From: Candidatus Saccharimonadota bacterium
Lineage (GTDB): Bacteria; Patescibacteriota; Saccharimonadia; Saccharimonadales; Saccharimonadaceae
Reading direction: 5' to 3'
NCBI GenBank assembly: GCA_009776375.1
Contig: WRNW01000005.1
Coordinates: forward strand, 1 to 36,237
Length of the DNA stretch: 36,237 bases
The notes under the pieces are model-generated. The model had not been told where the DNA came from, did not search any database, and saw only the letters and a program-made list of their open reading frames with translations. Below, piece by piece: positions 6,236 through 13,782 of this stretch. The translations under genes were made by a program, and so were the position numbers. Each line of letters begins with the position of its first letter. Position 1 is the stretch's first letter.

Positions 6236-7861
6236 ATGAGCAAGATCGCAGATTATTTGCGGGATAAATTGGTAGGTGAAGTTTCGACCGATGGGGTGGT
6301 GCGCGCTGATTTCGCACATGACGGCAGTATTTTTGAAGAAGCGCCGCAACTAGTGATTTTTCCGCGGACGACCAACGATGTGCGCAAAACGATACGTTTT
6401 ACCTGGCGGTTGGCCGAGCGCGGTCAGACTCTGCCGATCACGGCGCGCGGTGGCGGTACGAGTACCACCGGTGCGGCGATTGGTCGCGGCGCCATCATGT
6501 CGTTTCCGGCGCACATGTCGCGCATTCTCGAGCTGGACACCAAAGCGCAAATGGTGCGGGTTCAACCCGGTTTGAATTTTGCTGGTCTCCAGGAAGCGAT
6601 GGCGACGCACGGTTTGTTTCTACCGACGATTAGCGAAGATTTCAAAGTCGCGACCATCGGCGGCGCGCTGGCTTCTAATGTCGGCGGTACGAAATCGGTG
6701 AAGTACGGCACGCTACGGGATTGGACCGATCGACTCGAAGTGGTTTTAGCCAATGGTGAAATTATTCAAACTGGCGCTTTGACCAAACACGAGCTGAGTG
6801 CCAAAAAGGGTCTCCAAACCATGGAAGGCGAAATCTATCGCGGTCTCGATGCGCTGATTGATGATCACATGGAGGCGATCAGTAACTTTGCGAGCGGTCC
6901 AGCGCTCAACGCTGGCGGTTTTGCGATCGATTTAGTCAAAAGTCAAGATGGTTCTTTCGACCTGACGCCGCTGCTGGTTGGTTCGCAGGGGACGCTTGGT
7001 CTGATCACCCAGGCAATTATTCGCTTGGCGCCGCGTCCCGACGAAGTTTCGCTCATCGCGGCGGCGATCACTGCCGAGCAAGATCTAGCAACTTTGACCG
7101 AACAACTGCTGGCTCTCGAGCCGAGTGAACTAGAATTTATTGATGGTGAAACACTGAAATTGATTGAGAATAAGGGTGGTGGTGCGGCCTGGAAACATGT
7201 TAGCAACAAACGACCCGACACCTTGATTTTTATTGAATTTGACGACAAGCATCGCGCTCGTAAAACCAAAAAAGCCGCCCAGATTCTCGATCAGGCGGCG
7301 GTGGTGGATATGCAGATGACGAATGATTGGGAAGAACAGGAAATCCTTAGGTCAATTCATCATAGCGTGGCGGTGATTACGAATTTTAGCGAACGCGGCA
7401 CAGCGGCGCTACCGATTGCGCCGGATCTAGCGGTGGCGCCAGCCCAAGTGCCCGAGCTGGTTCGGGCGATCAAGAAACTCCTTCGTCGTAATCACATCGA
7501 TGGCGGGATTTGGGGTCATTTGGGCGCGGGTGTGGTCAGTGTGCGGCCGCTGCTCAACCTGGCGAACCTCGGTCAGCGGCAAGCGGTGTTCAAGTTTTTG
7601 GGCGAACTCCTCGGCGCGATCAAAGAGCTAAACGGCTCGATGAGTGGTGAATTCGGCGATGGGCGATTACTGGCGCCAGCGGCCGCCGAACAATATGGCG
7701 AAAAAATGACCGAAATTTTTACCAAGATCAAGGCGATTTTCGATCCTTTTGGCACGCTCAACCCGGGCGTCATCACCGGCACTACGCGCGATGATTTGCT
7801 CGGCATGCTCCGTCAAGATTATCGCGAAGATCGGTTTTTCGAACTACATTTACGTGGTTAA
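6236..7861 (+). CDS. FAD-linked oxidoreductase, GlcD / D-lactate dehydrogenase type
   Basis: The 541-residue protein has an N-terminal FAD-binding PCMH domain. QLVIFPRTTNDVRKTI, PITARGGGTSTTGAA and LPTISEDFKVATIGGALASNVGGTKSVKYGT mark the FAD pyrophosphate contacts. The C-terminal part ends IFDPFGTLNPGVI, the FAD-oxidase C domain signature. Such enzymes oxidise 2-hydroxy acids (D-lactate, glycolate) with FAD and pass electrons on; the exact substrate cannot be read from the sequence. No Fe-S half is fused. ATG 6236 is chosen because a -10 box ends 6 bases before it and the upstream reading frame lies in the promoter. A convergent tRNA-Leu follows. Confidence 0.85.
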   Translation: MSKIADYLRDKLVGEVSTDGVVRADFAHDGSIFEEAPQLVIFPRTTNDVRKTIRFTWRLAERGQTLPITARGGGTSTTGAAIGRGAIMSFPAHMSRILELDTKAQMVRVQPGLNFAGLQEAMATHGLFLPTISEDFKVATIGGALASNVGGTKSVKYGTLRDWTDRLEVVLANGEIIQTGALTKHELSAKKGLQTMEGEIYRGLDALIDDHMEAISNFASGPALNAGGFAIDLVKSQDGSFDLTPLLVGSQGTLGLITQAIIRLAPRPDEVSLIAAAITAEQDLATLTEQLLALEPSELEFIDGETLKLIENKGGGAAWKHVSNKRPDTLIFIEFDDKHRARKTKKAAQILDQAAVVDMQMTNDWEEQEILRSIHHSVAVITNFSERGTAALPIAPDLAVAPAQVPELVRAIKKLLRRNHIDGGIWGHLGAGVVSVRPLLNLANLGQRQAVFKFLGELLGAIKELNGSMSGEFGDGRLLAPAAAEQYGEKMTEIFTKIKAIFDPFGTLNPGVITGTTRDDLLGMLRQDYREDRFFELHLRG

Positions 7862-7881
7862 AAAATTGTATAATCGAAATC

Positions 7882-7968
7882 TGGTGGGCGCGAGAGGAGT
7901 TGAACCTCCACGAACGAAAGTTCACTAGCTCCTGAAGCTAGCGCGTCTACCAATTCCGCCACGCGCCC
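7882..7968 (-). tRNA. tRNA-Leu (anticodon CAG)
   Basis: On the minus strand the acceptor stem GGGCGCG/CGCGCCC, discriminator A and encoded CCA (7884-7882) are seen. The anticodon stem CTAGC/GCTAG encloses TTCAGGA, giving anticodon CAG. A long variable arm (TGAACTTTCGTTCG) fits leucine. The D-arm is almost identical to the tRNA-Leu(UAG) at 5497-5581. Confidence 0.95.
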
Positions 7969-8001
7969 ATTGCGCGCGCAACGTCCTTGTCCAACGCGAG
8001 A

Positions 8002-8055
8002 CGCGTCTACGGTTATTCACCTACTCGCTTCGCTCGGACAGGCCGCCACGCGCCC
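8002..8055 (-). pseudogene. Broken 5' half copy of tRNA-Leu
   Basis: On the minus strand GGGCGCGTGGCGG (8055-8043) and GTAGACGCG (8010-8002) repeat the 5' end of the neighbouring tRNA-Leu(CAG) exactly. Between them the short D-loop piece is replaced by about 32 bases containing a CGAGCGAAGCGAG palindrome. Nothing of the anticodon or 3' half follows. It lies directly upstream of the intact gene and after a possible TATAGT box, so it may be transcribed as part of the precursor. The stretch 8056-8146 shows nothing else I can name. Confidence 0.6.
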
Positions 8056-8146
8056 GACAAAACTACTATATCATACTGCCGTCAGGATCGCAGCATTTCT
8101 TGATCAAATTTAGTTCAAGAATAAAGGTTCGCTCGAGATTTTACTT

Positions 8147-9373
8147 TTACAGCGTTTCTCGTTCGAAAGTTTTGCGCGAGACCCAGATTATTTGCGTACC
8201 GATGATGACGCTGCCGAGAACTAGCGCCAGTAGAGCATCGTAGTTATAACCCGAATTCGTGCTCTCAGAAACCTGATAAAAACCCGTCGACGGGGTGGTG
8301 ATTATGGTAAGATCACCGCGACCAGGTTCGTCCTCGGTCGTCACCGCGACGATTTGCGAACAGTCGTCGCTTGTGACTGCGACGGCGACCAGTTGATCGT
8401 CCACAGCAAAAGTCACATAGGCTGTGGCCGTGAAATCACCAGCGCTAGCGTACTGATATTCGAAAATATTATCCGTCGCCACCAAATCAAACCCATCACC
8501 AAAGTCCATTTTGTACTCAATAACGGTGGCATCGTCGTCGGTCGTGAGTGGGGTAATCGTGAATTTAACATCCCGCATCGTGGTCCGCTCAACTGCTAGG
8601 GCTTGACAAACATACACAAAATCATTATCTGGCGGAGGCGGCAATTGGGGTTCGCCAAAATCTAGCCACATGTCGTTGATGACGATATCATCGTCCAGGG
8701 TTTCGCCCGCACCAACCTTCATTCGGGGAATTTCATACTCACCCGCTTCGTTGATCGTGTAATATTCGTAAGTTCCGTGATTCGTTTCCCAACGAACAGT
8801 AAAAGTCACATCCTCAGTAACGATCACCGTCAAAGTATTACCACTATTAGTATCATAATCAATCGTGATGATTGGCTCGGTCTCGCCGACCAAATAGATA
8901 TCATAACCGTGATTTTGCCCGTGACCGCGTCGATAGATCACCGCGCTGAGTTCATTGCCGTCCTGATCATAGATCACCACTGACATATGTGCACCATCAT
9001 TATTTAGTTCGGTGATTTTTGGTTTGCTGTCCCAATGATCCGAAGAGCTCTCACCACCAACCAAATGACTGTGATGATTGGCCGGATCATATTGATTAAC
9101 GCCCAAAATTCCGCTCAAGCTAGCTATCTCAAACGTTGTCATCAAATCTGCATCGGTCTGATCCTCTTCAACAGATTCCTCATCCTCCTGCGATGCGTCA
9201 GTATCTACTTCGACTGCGACCGCTTCGATTTCAGTTTCAGTTTCCGTCAGCTCCTCTGCCCAAGCCATCTGCGCCGGCGAACCGACTACTAGCAGCATGG
9301 TCATCAAGACAGCGACCACTACGTTGCGGATTTTTTTGACCCTAAATCCAATTTTATTGTTAGTATAACCCAT
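8147..9373 (-). CDS. Secreted, C-terminally anchored surface protein with a PKD-like domain
   Basis: The 408-residue protein has an N-terminal signal peptide: basic RVKKIRN, a hydrophobic run VVVAVLMTMLLVVG, and a likely cut after AWA near residue 39. An acidic Glu/Asp/Thr-rich stretch follows (about 40-75). Around residues 250-335 a PKD/Ig-like beta domain is suggested by YKMDFGDGFD...YQYASAGDFTATAYVTF. The C-terminus has TPSTG, then a hydrophobic segment LLALVLGSVIIGTQIIWV and a basic tail RKTFERETL. That layout resembles a sortase-type or membrane anchor. ATG 9373 is preferred because GAGGTGA (about 9385-9379) is its ribosome binding site and overlaps the in-frame GTG at 9382. Function is likely cell-surface contact or structure; no enzyme motif was found. 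Confidence 0.75.
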   Translation of the reverse strand: MGYTNNKIGFRVKKIRNVVVAVLMTMLLVVGSPAQMAWAEELTETETEIEAVAVEVDTDASQEDEESVEEDQTDADLMTTFEIASLSGILGVNQYDPANHHSHLVGGESSSDHWDSKPKITELNNDGAHMSVVIYDQDGNELSAVIYRRGHGQNHGYDIYLVGETEPIITIDYDTNSGNTLTVIVTEDVTFTVRWETNHGTYEYYTINEAGEYEIPRMKVGAGETLDDDIVINDMWLDFGEPQLPPPPDNDFVYVCQALAVERTTMRDVKFTITPLTTDDDATVIEYKMDFGDGFDLVATDNIFEYQYASAGDFTATAYVTFAVDDQLVAVAVTSDDCSQIVAVTTEDEPGRGDLTIITTPSTGFYQVSESTNSGYNYDALLALVLGSVIIGTQIIWVSRKTFERETL

Positions 9374-9429
9374 ATAACTCACCTCGTTTTACCTTTCTCA
9401 ACCTCTAGTTGATAAATTATTGTATCAAG

Positions 9430-9458
9430 ATATTACTACTACACAACATATTTGTCAA
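9430..9458 (-). promoter_or_regulatory. Promoter of the surface protein
   Basis: On the minus strand TTGACA (9458-9453), exactly 17 bases, then TAATAT (9435-9430). This leaves a 5' UTR of about 50 bases with a normal ribosome binding site, unlike the leaderless genes nearby. Confidence 0.7.
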
Positions 9459-9518
9459 TAAGAAAATATTATTGCATAATGATAATGTTTATTTTCGAAA
9501 AGGCTGTGAGTTTCGTTA

Positions 9519-9547
9519 TTGCTTTACCTGGGAAAGGATGATATGAT
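9519..9547 (+). promoter_or_regulatory. Promoter of the dapF-like/hisS leader
   Basis: TTGCTT (9519-9524), a 17-base spacer and TATGAT (9542-9547). Six bases later comes ATG 9554 of a short leader ORF, the same geometry as the leaderless genes of this window. Confidence 0.7.
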
Positions 9548-9553
9548 GTGACA

Positions 9554-9598
9554 ATGAATTACGCGATGAATATTCATACCCACGCCTTGCCGAGTTGA
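9554..9598 (+). CDS. Putative 14-residue leader peptide with two His codons
   Basis: The ORF reads MNYAMNIHTHALPS and stops at TGA 9596-9598. Its ATG lies 6 bases after a -10 box, so it would be translated from the first base of the transcript. His codons are at positions 8 and 10. The last codons overlap the left arm of an antiterminator (9588-9595). Downstream genes include histidyl-tRNA synthetase. This fits a his-type attenuation leader, though two His codons are fewer than the seven in the enteric his leader. Confidence 0.55.
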   Translation: MNYAMNIHTHALPS

Positions 9599-9649
9599 CC
9601 GGTGTTTCTTCTCTTTAGTTGAAACAAGCGCCGATCACTCGGCGTTTTT
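9588..9649 (+). promoter_or_regulatory. Transcription attenuator before the dapF-like/hisS operon
   Basis: The terminator is CGCCGA TCAC TCGGCG (9629-9644) followed by TTTTT (9645-9649). An alternative stem pairs GCCGAGT (9589-9595) with ACTCGGC (9637-9643), extended by T9588-G9644 and supported inside by TGTTTC (9603-9608) with GAAACA (9621-9626). The two stems share 9637-9644 and exclude each other. A ribosome reaching the leader stop would cover 9589-9595 and allow termination. A ribosome held at His codon 8 would leave it free and allow read-through. Confidence 0.6.
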
Positions 9650-9680
9650 GATATATCAAGTTTGAATTTTAGGAGAGAAA

Positions 9681-10415
9681 ATGATCGAATATTTAATCAC
9701 AGCCGCTGGCGGCAATGCCACGATTATCCAGGAATTGGCCAAAATGCCTGGCGATCCGACCGCACGCGGCCGGGAACTAATGGCCCGTTGGCCGATGGCC
9801 GAGCAAGCCGGATTCTTGCTGCGACACCAGCGTTATTTCGCGATGGCGGGTGGTGAATTTTGCGGCAATGCTGTTCGCGCGGCGGCAATTTTACTGAACA
9901 ATTTTCGCTCGGGTGTGGTCGAATTTAGGGTTTCGGGCTTTTCTGGAATCGTCTCGACTCAGGTCAAACGACGAACAAATAAGCGTTTTTTCGTGACAGC
10001 GACTTTCCCGAATCTACCGATCAAAATCCGTAAAACCATCCAAAACAACCGCACAGTTTCTATCGTTGACCTGGGCGGAATCGTGCACGTCGTCATCGCG
10101 GCCGCTGTGCCAAACAACATCGCCACGATCCAGACGCGCATTATCAACGATCTGGGTTTGGCTGATCGATCGGCTGTTGGCACGATTTGGCTCGAACGCA
10201 TTAAGGAAAAAGTATCGATCACGCCGATTGTCTGGGTGCGGGATACCGGCACGCTGTTTTCTGAAACCGCCTGTGGTTCGGGCGCCATCGCCGCCGCGAT
10301 TGTCGCCGGTGCGCGGCAAATCATCCAACCGACTGGCCAAACCATCACGGTCGATATTGGTGCCGGCGTGGTTCGCCTGTCCAGTGTGATCGAAGTGGTA
10401 GATGTGTTAAAATAA
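9681..10415 (+). CDS. DapF-superfamily amino-acid epimerase/racemase
   Basis: The 244-residue protein has the two catalytic-cysteine motifs of the diaminopimelate epimerase fold: GGEFCGNAVRAAA (Cys61) and SETACGSGAIAAA (Cys198). These two cysteines remove and return the alpha proton without a cofactor. It is shorter than DapF (about 275), and the first motif has the FCGN-x-R form seen in CntK-like histidine racemases rather than the CGNGxRC of classical DapF. A histidine-linked role is therefore an inference, supported by hisS 15 bases downstream and by the His-containing leader. AGGAGAG (9671-9677) sits just before ATG 9681. Substrate uncertain: diaminopimelate and other amino acids remain possible. 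Confidence 0.75.
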   Translation: MIEYLITAAGGNATIIQELAKMPGDPTARGRELMARWPMAEQAGFLLRHQRYFAMAGGEFCGNAVRAAAILLNNFRSGVVEFRVSGFSGIVSTQVKRRTNKRFFVTATFPNLPIKIRKTIQNNRTVSIVDLGGIVHVVIAAAVPNNIATIQTRIINDLGLADRSAVGTIWLERIKEKVSITPIVWVRDTGTLFSETACGSGAIAAAIVAGARQIIQPTGQTITVDIGAGVVRLSSVIEVVDVLK

Positions 10416-10430
10416 TACGAGAGGAGAATT

Positions 10431-11702
10431 ATGAACTTAAATCTACAACCCTACAAAGGCACGCGCGATATTTATCCCGAGGATATGCGATTGCGCCAAT
10501 ATATTTTCGACACTTGGCGAAAGGTGGTCGAGAGTTTTGGTTATGAAAAGTATGATGTGCCAATTCTCGAACCGCTCGAACTCTACGCGGCGAAAACTGG
10601 CGAAGAAATCGTCAACGAACAAACCTATGTTTTTAACGATCGCGGTGATCGTCGCGTCACGATTCGTCCGGAAATGACACCGTCGGTGGCGCGGATGGTC
10701 GCGGCTCGACGTCAGGAAATTCCGCTGCCAGCGCGCCTCTATTCGATCGCTAATTTCATGCGCTATGAACGTCCACAAAAGGGTCGCGAGCGCGAATTTT
10801 GGCAACTCAACGTCGATATTTTTGGCGTGGCGGATACGCGGGCTGACATCGAGGTCGTATCGATCGCCGATCAAATCCTCCGCGAATTTGGCGCCGGACC
10901 AGAAATGTACACGATCCTACTTAACGATCGTCGGCTGACGGACTATATCATGCGCGACTATTTGGGTCTAACCGAAGCCCAGGCCAGCGCGATGATCAAA
11001 TTGTTCGATCGTCGTAAAAAAATCAGCGAGGCGGATTTCGATGCCCAGGTCGCCGAAATTGCTCCTGAAAATACTTCCGAAACTTTGGCTAAAATTCAGA
11101 AAATCACAGAGGTGAACAATCTCGACGATGTGCCCACAGGCGCGCCGATAAATGACCTTCAAAAAGTCCTCGCGACACTGACGAAAAAGGGTATCAACGC
11201 CAAGTACGATCCGACGCTAATGCGCGGTTTTGATTACTACACCGGTATCGTCTTTGAAGTATTCGATCAAAATCCCGACAACAATCGCTCGATGTTCGGC
11301 GGTGGACGCTATGACGGACTGGTCGGATTGTTCGGCGTCGAAGACCTCCCGGTCGTCGGTTTTGCCCCGGGCGAAACGACCATGATCGAGTTTTTGCGGG
11401 CCTGGAACTTGCTACCAAAACTATCGCCGACGACGACCATCGTCATTGCGCCGATCGGCGAGGTGGATGTGACCGCTGTGGCCGATCAGTTACGCGCCGC
11501 GGGAATTAACGTGGCCATCGATTTCACCGATCGAAAACTCGACAAGGTTATCAAATCTGCCGTCAAATCCGGCGCACCGTATCTCATGATCATCGGCGAG
11601 GACGAAATCACATCGAACCAATTTAAACTGAAAAACCTGAGCGAGGAAACTGAAAAAACTCTATCGATTGATCAAATTGTTGACATCGTGGCGCGATCGT
11701 AG
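10431..11702 (+). CDS. hisS: Histidyl-tRNA synthetase
   Basis: The 423-residue class II synthetase shows YKGTRDIYPEDM at the start, motif 2 (NFMRYERPQKGREREFWQLNVDIFG, about 107-131) and the HisA signature MRGFDYYTGIVFEV (about 264-277). Motif 3 is FGGGRYDGLV (about 290-299), and a C-terminal anticodon-binding domain covers about 330-423. It charges tRNA-His. GAGAGGAG upstream of ATG 10431 is the ribosome binding site. It is co-transcribed with the epimerase gene 15 bases upstream. The promoter of the next gene lies inside its 3' end. Length is normal for the family. Confidence 0.96.
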   Translation: MNLNLQPYKGTRDIYPEDMRLRQYIFDTWRKVVESFGYEKYDVPILEPLELYAAKTGEEIVNEQTYVFNDRGDRRVTIRPEMTPSVARMVAARRQEIPLPARLYSIANFMRYERPQKGREREFWQLNVDIFGVADTRADIEVVSIADQILREFGAGPEMYTILLNDRRLTDYIMRDYLGLTEAQASAMIKLFDRRKKISEADFDAQVAEIAPENTSETLAKIQKITEVNNLDDVPTGAPINDLQKVLATLTKKGINAKYDPTLMRGFDYYTGIVFEVFDQNPDNNRSMFGGGRYDGLVGLFGVEDLPVVGFAPGETTMIEFLRAWNLLPKLSPTTTIVIAPIGEVDVTAVADQLRAAGINVAIDFTDRKLDKVIKSAVKSGAPYLMIIGEDEITSNQFKLKNLSEETEKTLSIDQIVDIVARS

Positions 11703-11708
11703 TATGCT
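11680..11708 (+). promoter_or_regulatory. Promoter of the HD hydrolase gene
   Basis: TTGACA (11680-11685), a 17-base spacer and TATGCT (11703-11708), starting inside the last codons of hisS. The 5' UTR of about 27 bases contains AAGGAG (11731-11736). Confidence 0.65.
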
Positions 11709-11741
11709 GTAGCGACCTATTTTATAGAGTAAGGAGTTGAG

Positions 11742-12386
11742 TTGCCAAAATCCACCACACCTGGGGGGGGGTCGTTACCTGAAACCGGTTTAGAGTTGAT
11801 CGAGGCCGCGTGGGAATTTGCCGCGGCGGCGCATGACGACCAAGAATACGGCGAGGGCACAGGTTTACCGTACAGTTACCACTTGGCCCAGGTAGCACTC
11901 AAACTTCTTGAACTCGGCTACGACGCGTGTACTATTGCGGCGGGAATTTTGCACGATGTCGTAGAGGACGTTAAAGGCGTAACCTTCCAAGATTTAGAAG
12001 AAGCAGGATTCCCCGAGCCAGTTGTTGTAGGTGTAAAGGGGATGACTTATTTTGCTAACGGGGAAAAGAATAAGGAGCGCAGACGACAAGACAAAGTAGC
12101 CCAGGCGAAAGGAAATCCGATTTCCTGGGTGGTGAAATATGTGGATTCGTGGTGTAACCGAGAAGCTAGCCATGACTGGCCTAAAGCAGACGATCCTAGA
12201 GGCGAGCGCTCTTTCGAGAAATATGACAAGAACGTCAAAGAGCTCGAGGTAGACTTGCCATTGCCAGAACAGATTCAAGAGCATCTAGGTGACCTAGCCA
12301 TTAGTTCACTCAGCGAGGATGATCGATCTACGCTGAGCACTATGTTCACCGGGAAAATTGATGATGCGTGCAATCGAGCAGCATGA
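11742..12386 (+). CDS. SpoT/MESH1-like HD-domain hydrolase with a 9-G tract near its start
   Basis: The 214-residue product has the metal-binding HD pattern of (p)ppGpp hydrolases: AAAHDDQEY (His32, Asp33), YHLAQVA, AAGILHDVVEDV (His-Asp and Glu-Asp pairs, about 69-75) and KYVDSWCNR, the counterpart of KlaDrlhN. No synthetase domain is present, so it would be a small alarmone hydrolase; other nucleotide pyrophosphohydrolase activity is possible. The start is TTG 11742 behind AAGGAG (11731-11736). Codons 8-10 are GGGGGGGGG (11763-11771). With 8 or 10 G the frame reaches a stop within about ten codons, so the tract could switch the gene on and off. In this assembly it is in frame. Confidence 0.72.
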   Translation: MPKSTTPGGGSLPETGLELIEAAWEFAAAAHDDQEYGEGTGLPYSYHLAQVALKLLELGYDACTIAAGILHDVVEDVKGVTFQDLEEAGFPEPVVVGVKGMTYFANGEKNKERRRQDKVAQAKGNPISWVVKYVDSWCNREASHDWPKADDPRGERSFEKYDKNVKELEVDLPLPEQIQEHLGDLAISSLSEDDRSTLSTMFTGKIDDACNRAA

Positions 12387-12418
12387 AGTGCAACTTCCTT
12401 AACGAGATAGTTTCTGTT

Positions 12419-12424
12419 ACAATA
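12419..12424 (+). promoter_or_regulatory. -10 box of tig
   Basis: TACAAT lies 8 bases before ATG 12433, with no ribosome binding site between, so the mRNA is probably leaderless. I see no good -35 at the expected distance (TTCCTT at 12396-12401 at best). Confidence 0.45.
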
Positions 12425-12432
12425 CTTTCATC

Positions 12433-13713
12433 ATGAAACATACGAGGAAAGATTTAGGCAATAACAAAATCGAATATCGCGTCGAAATTGCGCCAGAAGA
12501 TGTGGCGCGACATCACAATGCGGCGGTAAAGAAACTATCGCGTGATGTGAGAGTCGCCGGATTTCGAAAAGGTCACGTTCCGCCGGAAATCGCCGCGAAG
12601 CATGTCGATCCGAGCGCGCTCAACGACCAAGCCGTCAACACGGCCGTCAACGCGACGCTCGTCGAATTGATCAACGTCGAGCAGCTCCAATTGCTCGACC
12701 GGCCCGACGTGACTGTTACCAAATTCGTACCGGCTCAAACTTTGGAATTCACCGCGGTGATGCAAATCGTTCCGTCGGTCAAATTGGCGAATCCGAAAAA
12801 ACTAACGGCCAAAAAACCACCGGTCACCATCGATAGCCAGGACGTCGACGCAGTCATCGAACGTCTGCGCACCAACTCGGCGACTAAAAAAGAGGTCAAA
12901 CGCGCTGCCGAGAACGGCGATGAAGTGTTGATCGACTTTACCGGGATAAAGGACGGCGTCGAGTTCGATGGTGGCCAGGCGAAGGATTATACTTTGGTGC
13001 TCGGTTCGAATTCCCTTATTCCAGGATTCGAAGATGGCATCGTCGGTCAAAAATCCGGCGCGAAATTCGATTTACCACTCAAATTTCCAAAGGATTACGG
13101 TGTGAAAAACCTGGCTGGCGCAGCGGTTGTCTTTAAAATCGTTCTGAAAAAAGTTAGTTCTGTCAAACTACCCGAACTCGACGACAAATTCGCGTCGACC
13201 GTCGCGCCGGATTTCAAAACGTTGATCGATCTACGAAACGATATCAAAAAAGGACTGACCGCTCGCGCCGAACAAGAATCCCTCCAAAAATTCCAAAACA
13301 ATTTGCTCGACGAACTAGTGGAAAAATCCACAGTCGAAGTGCCAGAAATCTTGATCGAGGATCAATCAACGGCGCTCGAAAAACAATTTAGCGAGAATTT
13401 GGCGTATCGCGGATTGACTGTGGACAAATATTTGGAACAAGAAAAACTGACGCGCGACGAGTGGGTCGAAAAAGAGCTTCGCCCAGCGGCCGAGAAACGC
13501 GCCAAAACCGGCCTGGCGATTGCCCAATTAACCCGCGAGTGGGGAATCACGGTCAGTGACGAGGAAGTCGCCGCCGCGCAAGCGCGCATTCTCGCCCAAT
13601 ATAACGATCCAAAACTGATCGAACGCTTCAGCTCGCCCGAAGCGCTAGACCAAATCAGAAACGATCTCGCCATCGCCAAGGTGCTGCAGCGGTTGGCCGA
13701 GCTGAACAGCTAA
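12433..13713 (+). CDS. tig: Trigger factor
   Basis: The 426-residue chaperone has the ribosome-binding domain (about 1-115) with its signature VRVAGFRKGHVPPEIAAK, equivalent to GFRxGKxP. The FKBP-type prolyl isomerase domain (about 160-240) contains GDEVLIDFTGIKDGVEFDGGQAKDYTLVLGSNSLIPGFEDGIVGQKSG. The helical C-terminal substrate domain follows to about 420. It binds nascent chains at the ribosome exit near uL23. ATG 12433 gives the family start (a short MKHTRKDLGNN strand) and lies 8 bases after a -10 box. Downstream in this window lies clpP, a common tig neighbour, but two unknown genes are placed between. Confidence 0.93.
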   Translation: MKHTRKDLGNNKIEYRVEIAPEDVARHHNAAVKKLSRDVRVAGFRKGHVPPEIAAKHVDPSALNDQAVNTAVNATLVELINVEQLQLLDRPDVTVTKFVPAQTLEFTAVMQIVPSVKLANPKKLTAKKPPVTIDSQDVDAVIERLRTNSATKKEVKRAAENGDEVLIDFTGIKDGVEFDGGQAKDYTLVLGSNSLIPGFEDGIVGQKSGAKFDLPLKFPKDYGVKNLAGAAVVFKIVLKKVSSVKLPELDDKFASTVAPDFKTLIDLRNDIKKGLTARAEQESLQKFQNNLLDELVEKSTVEVPEILIEDQSTALEKQFSENLAYRGLTVDKYLEQEKLTRDEWVEKELRPAAEKRAKTGLAIAQLTREWGITVSDEEVAAAQARILAQYNDPKLIERFSSPEALDQIRNDLAIAKVLQRLAELNS

Positions 13714-13730
13714 TTTCATTGTGCTCATGC

Positions 13731-13759
13731 TTGCAGCTTCGACCAAGCAGTGCTAGCAT
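13731..13759 (+). promoter_or_regulatory. Extended -10 promoter of the unknown Cys protein gene
   Basis: TTGCAG (13731-13736), 17 bases, then TGCTAGCAT, an extended -10 (TG at 13751-13752, TAGCAT 13754-13759). It lies 24 bases before the chosen ATG. Confidence 0.6.
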
Positions 13760-13782
13760 GGGTTGACTATGGAGCAAAAGTG

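Noticed and set aside
9583-9660. T-box or known riboswitch before the dapF-like/hisS operon
   Set aside because: No T-box core sequence (AGGGTGGNACCGCG) or specifier stem-loop, and the region is too short. The leader-peptide attenuator explains the stems better.
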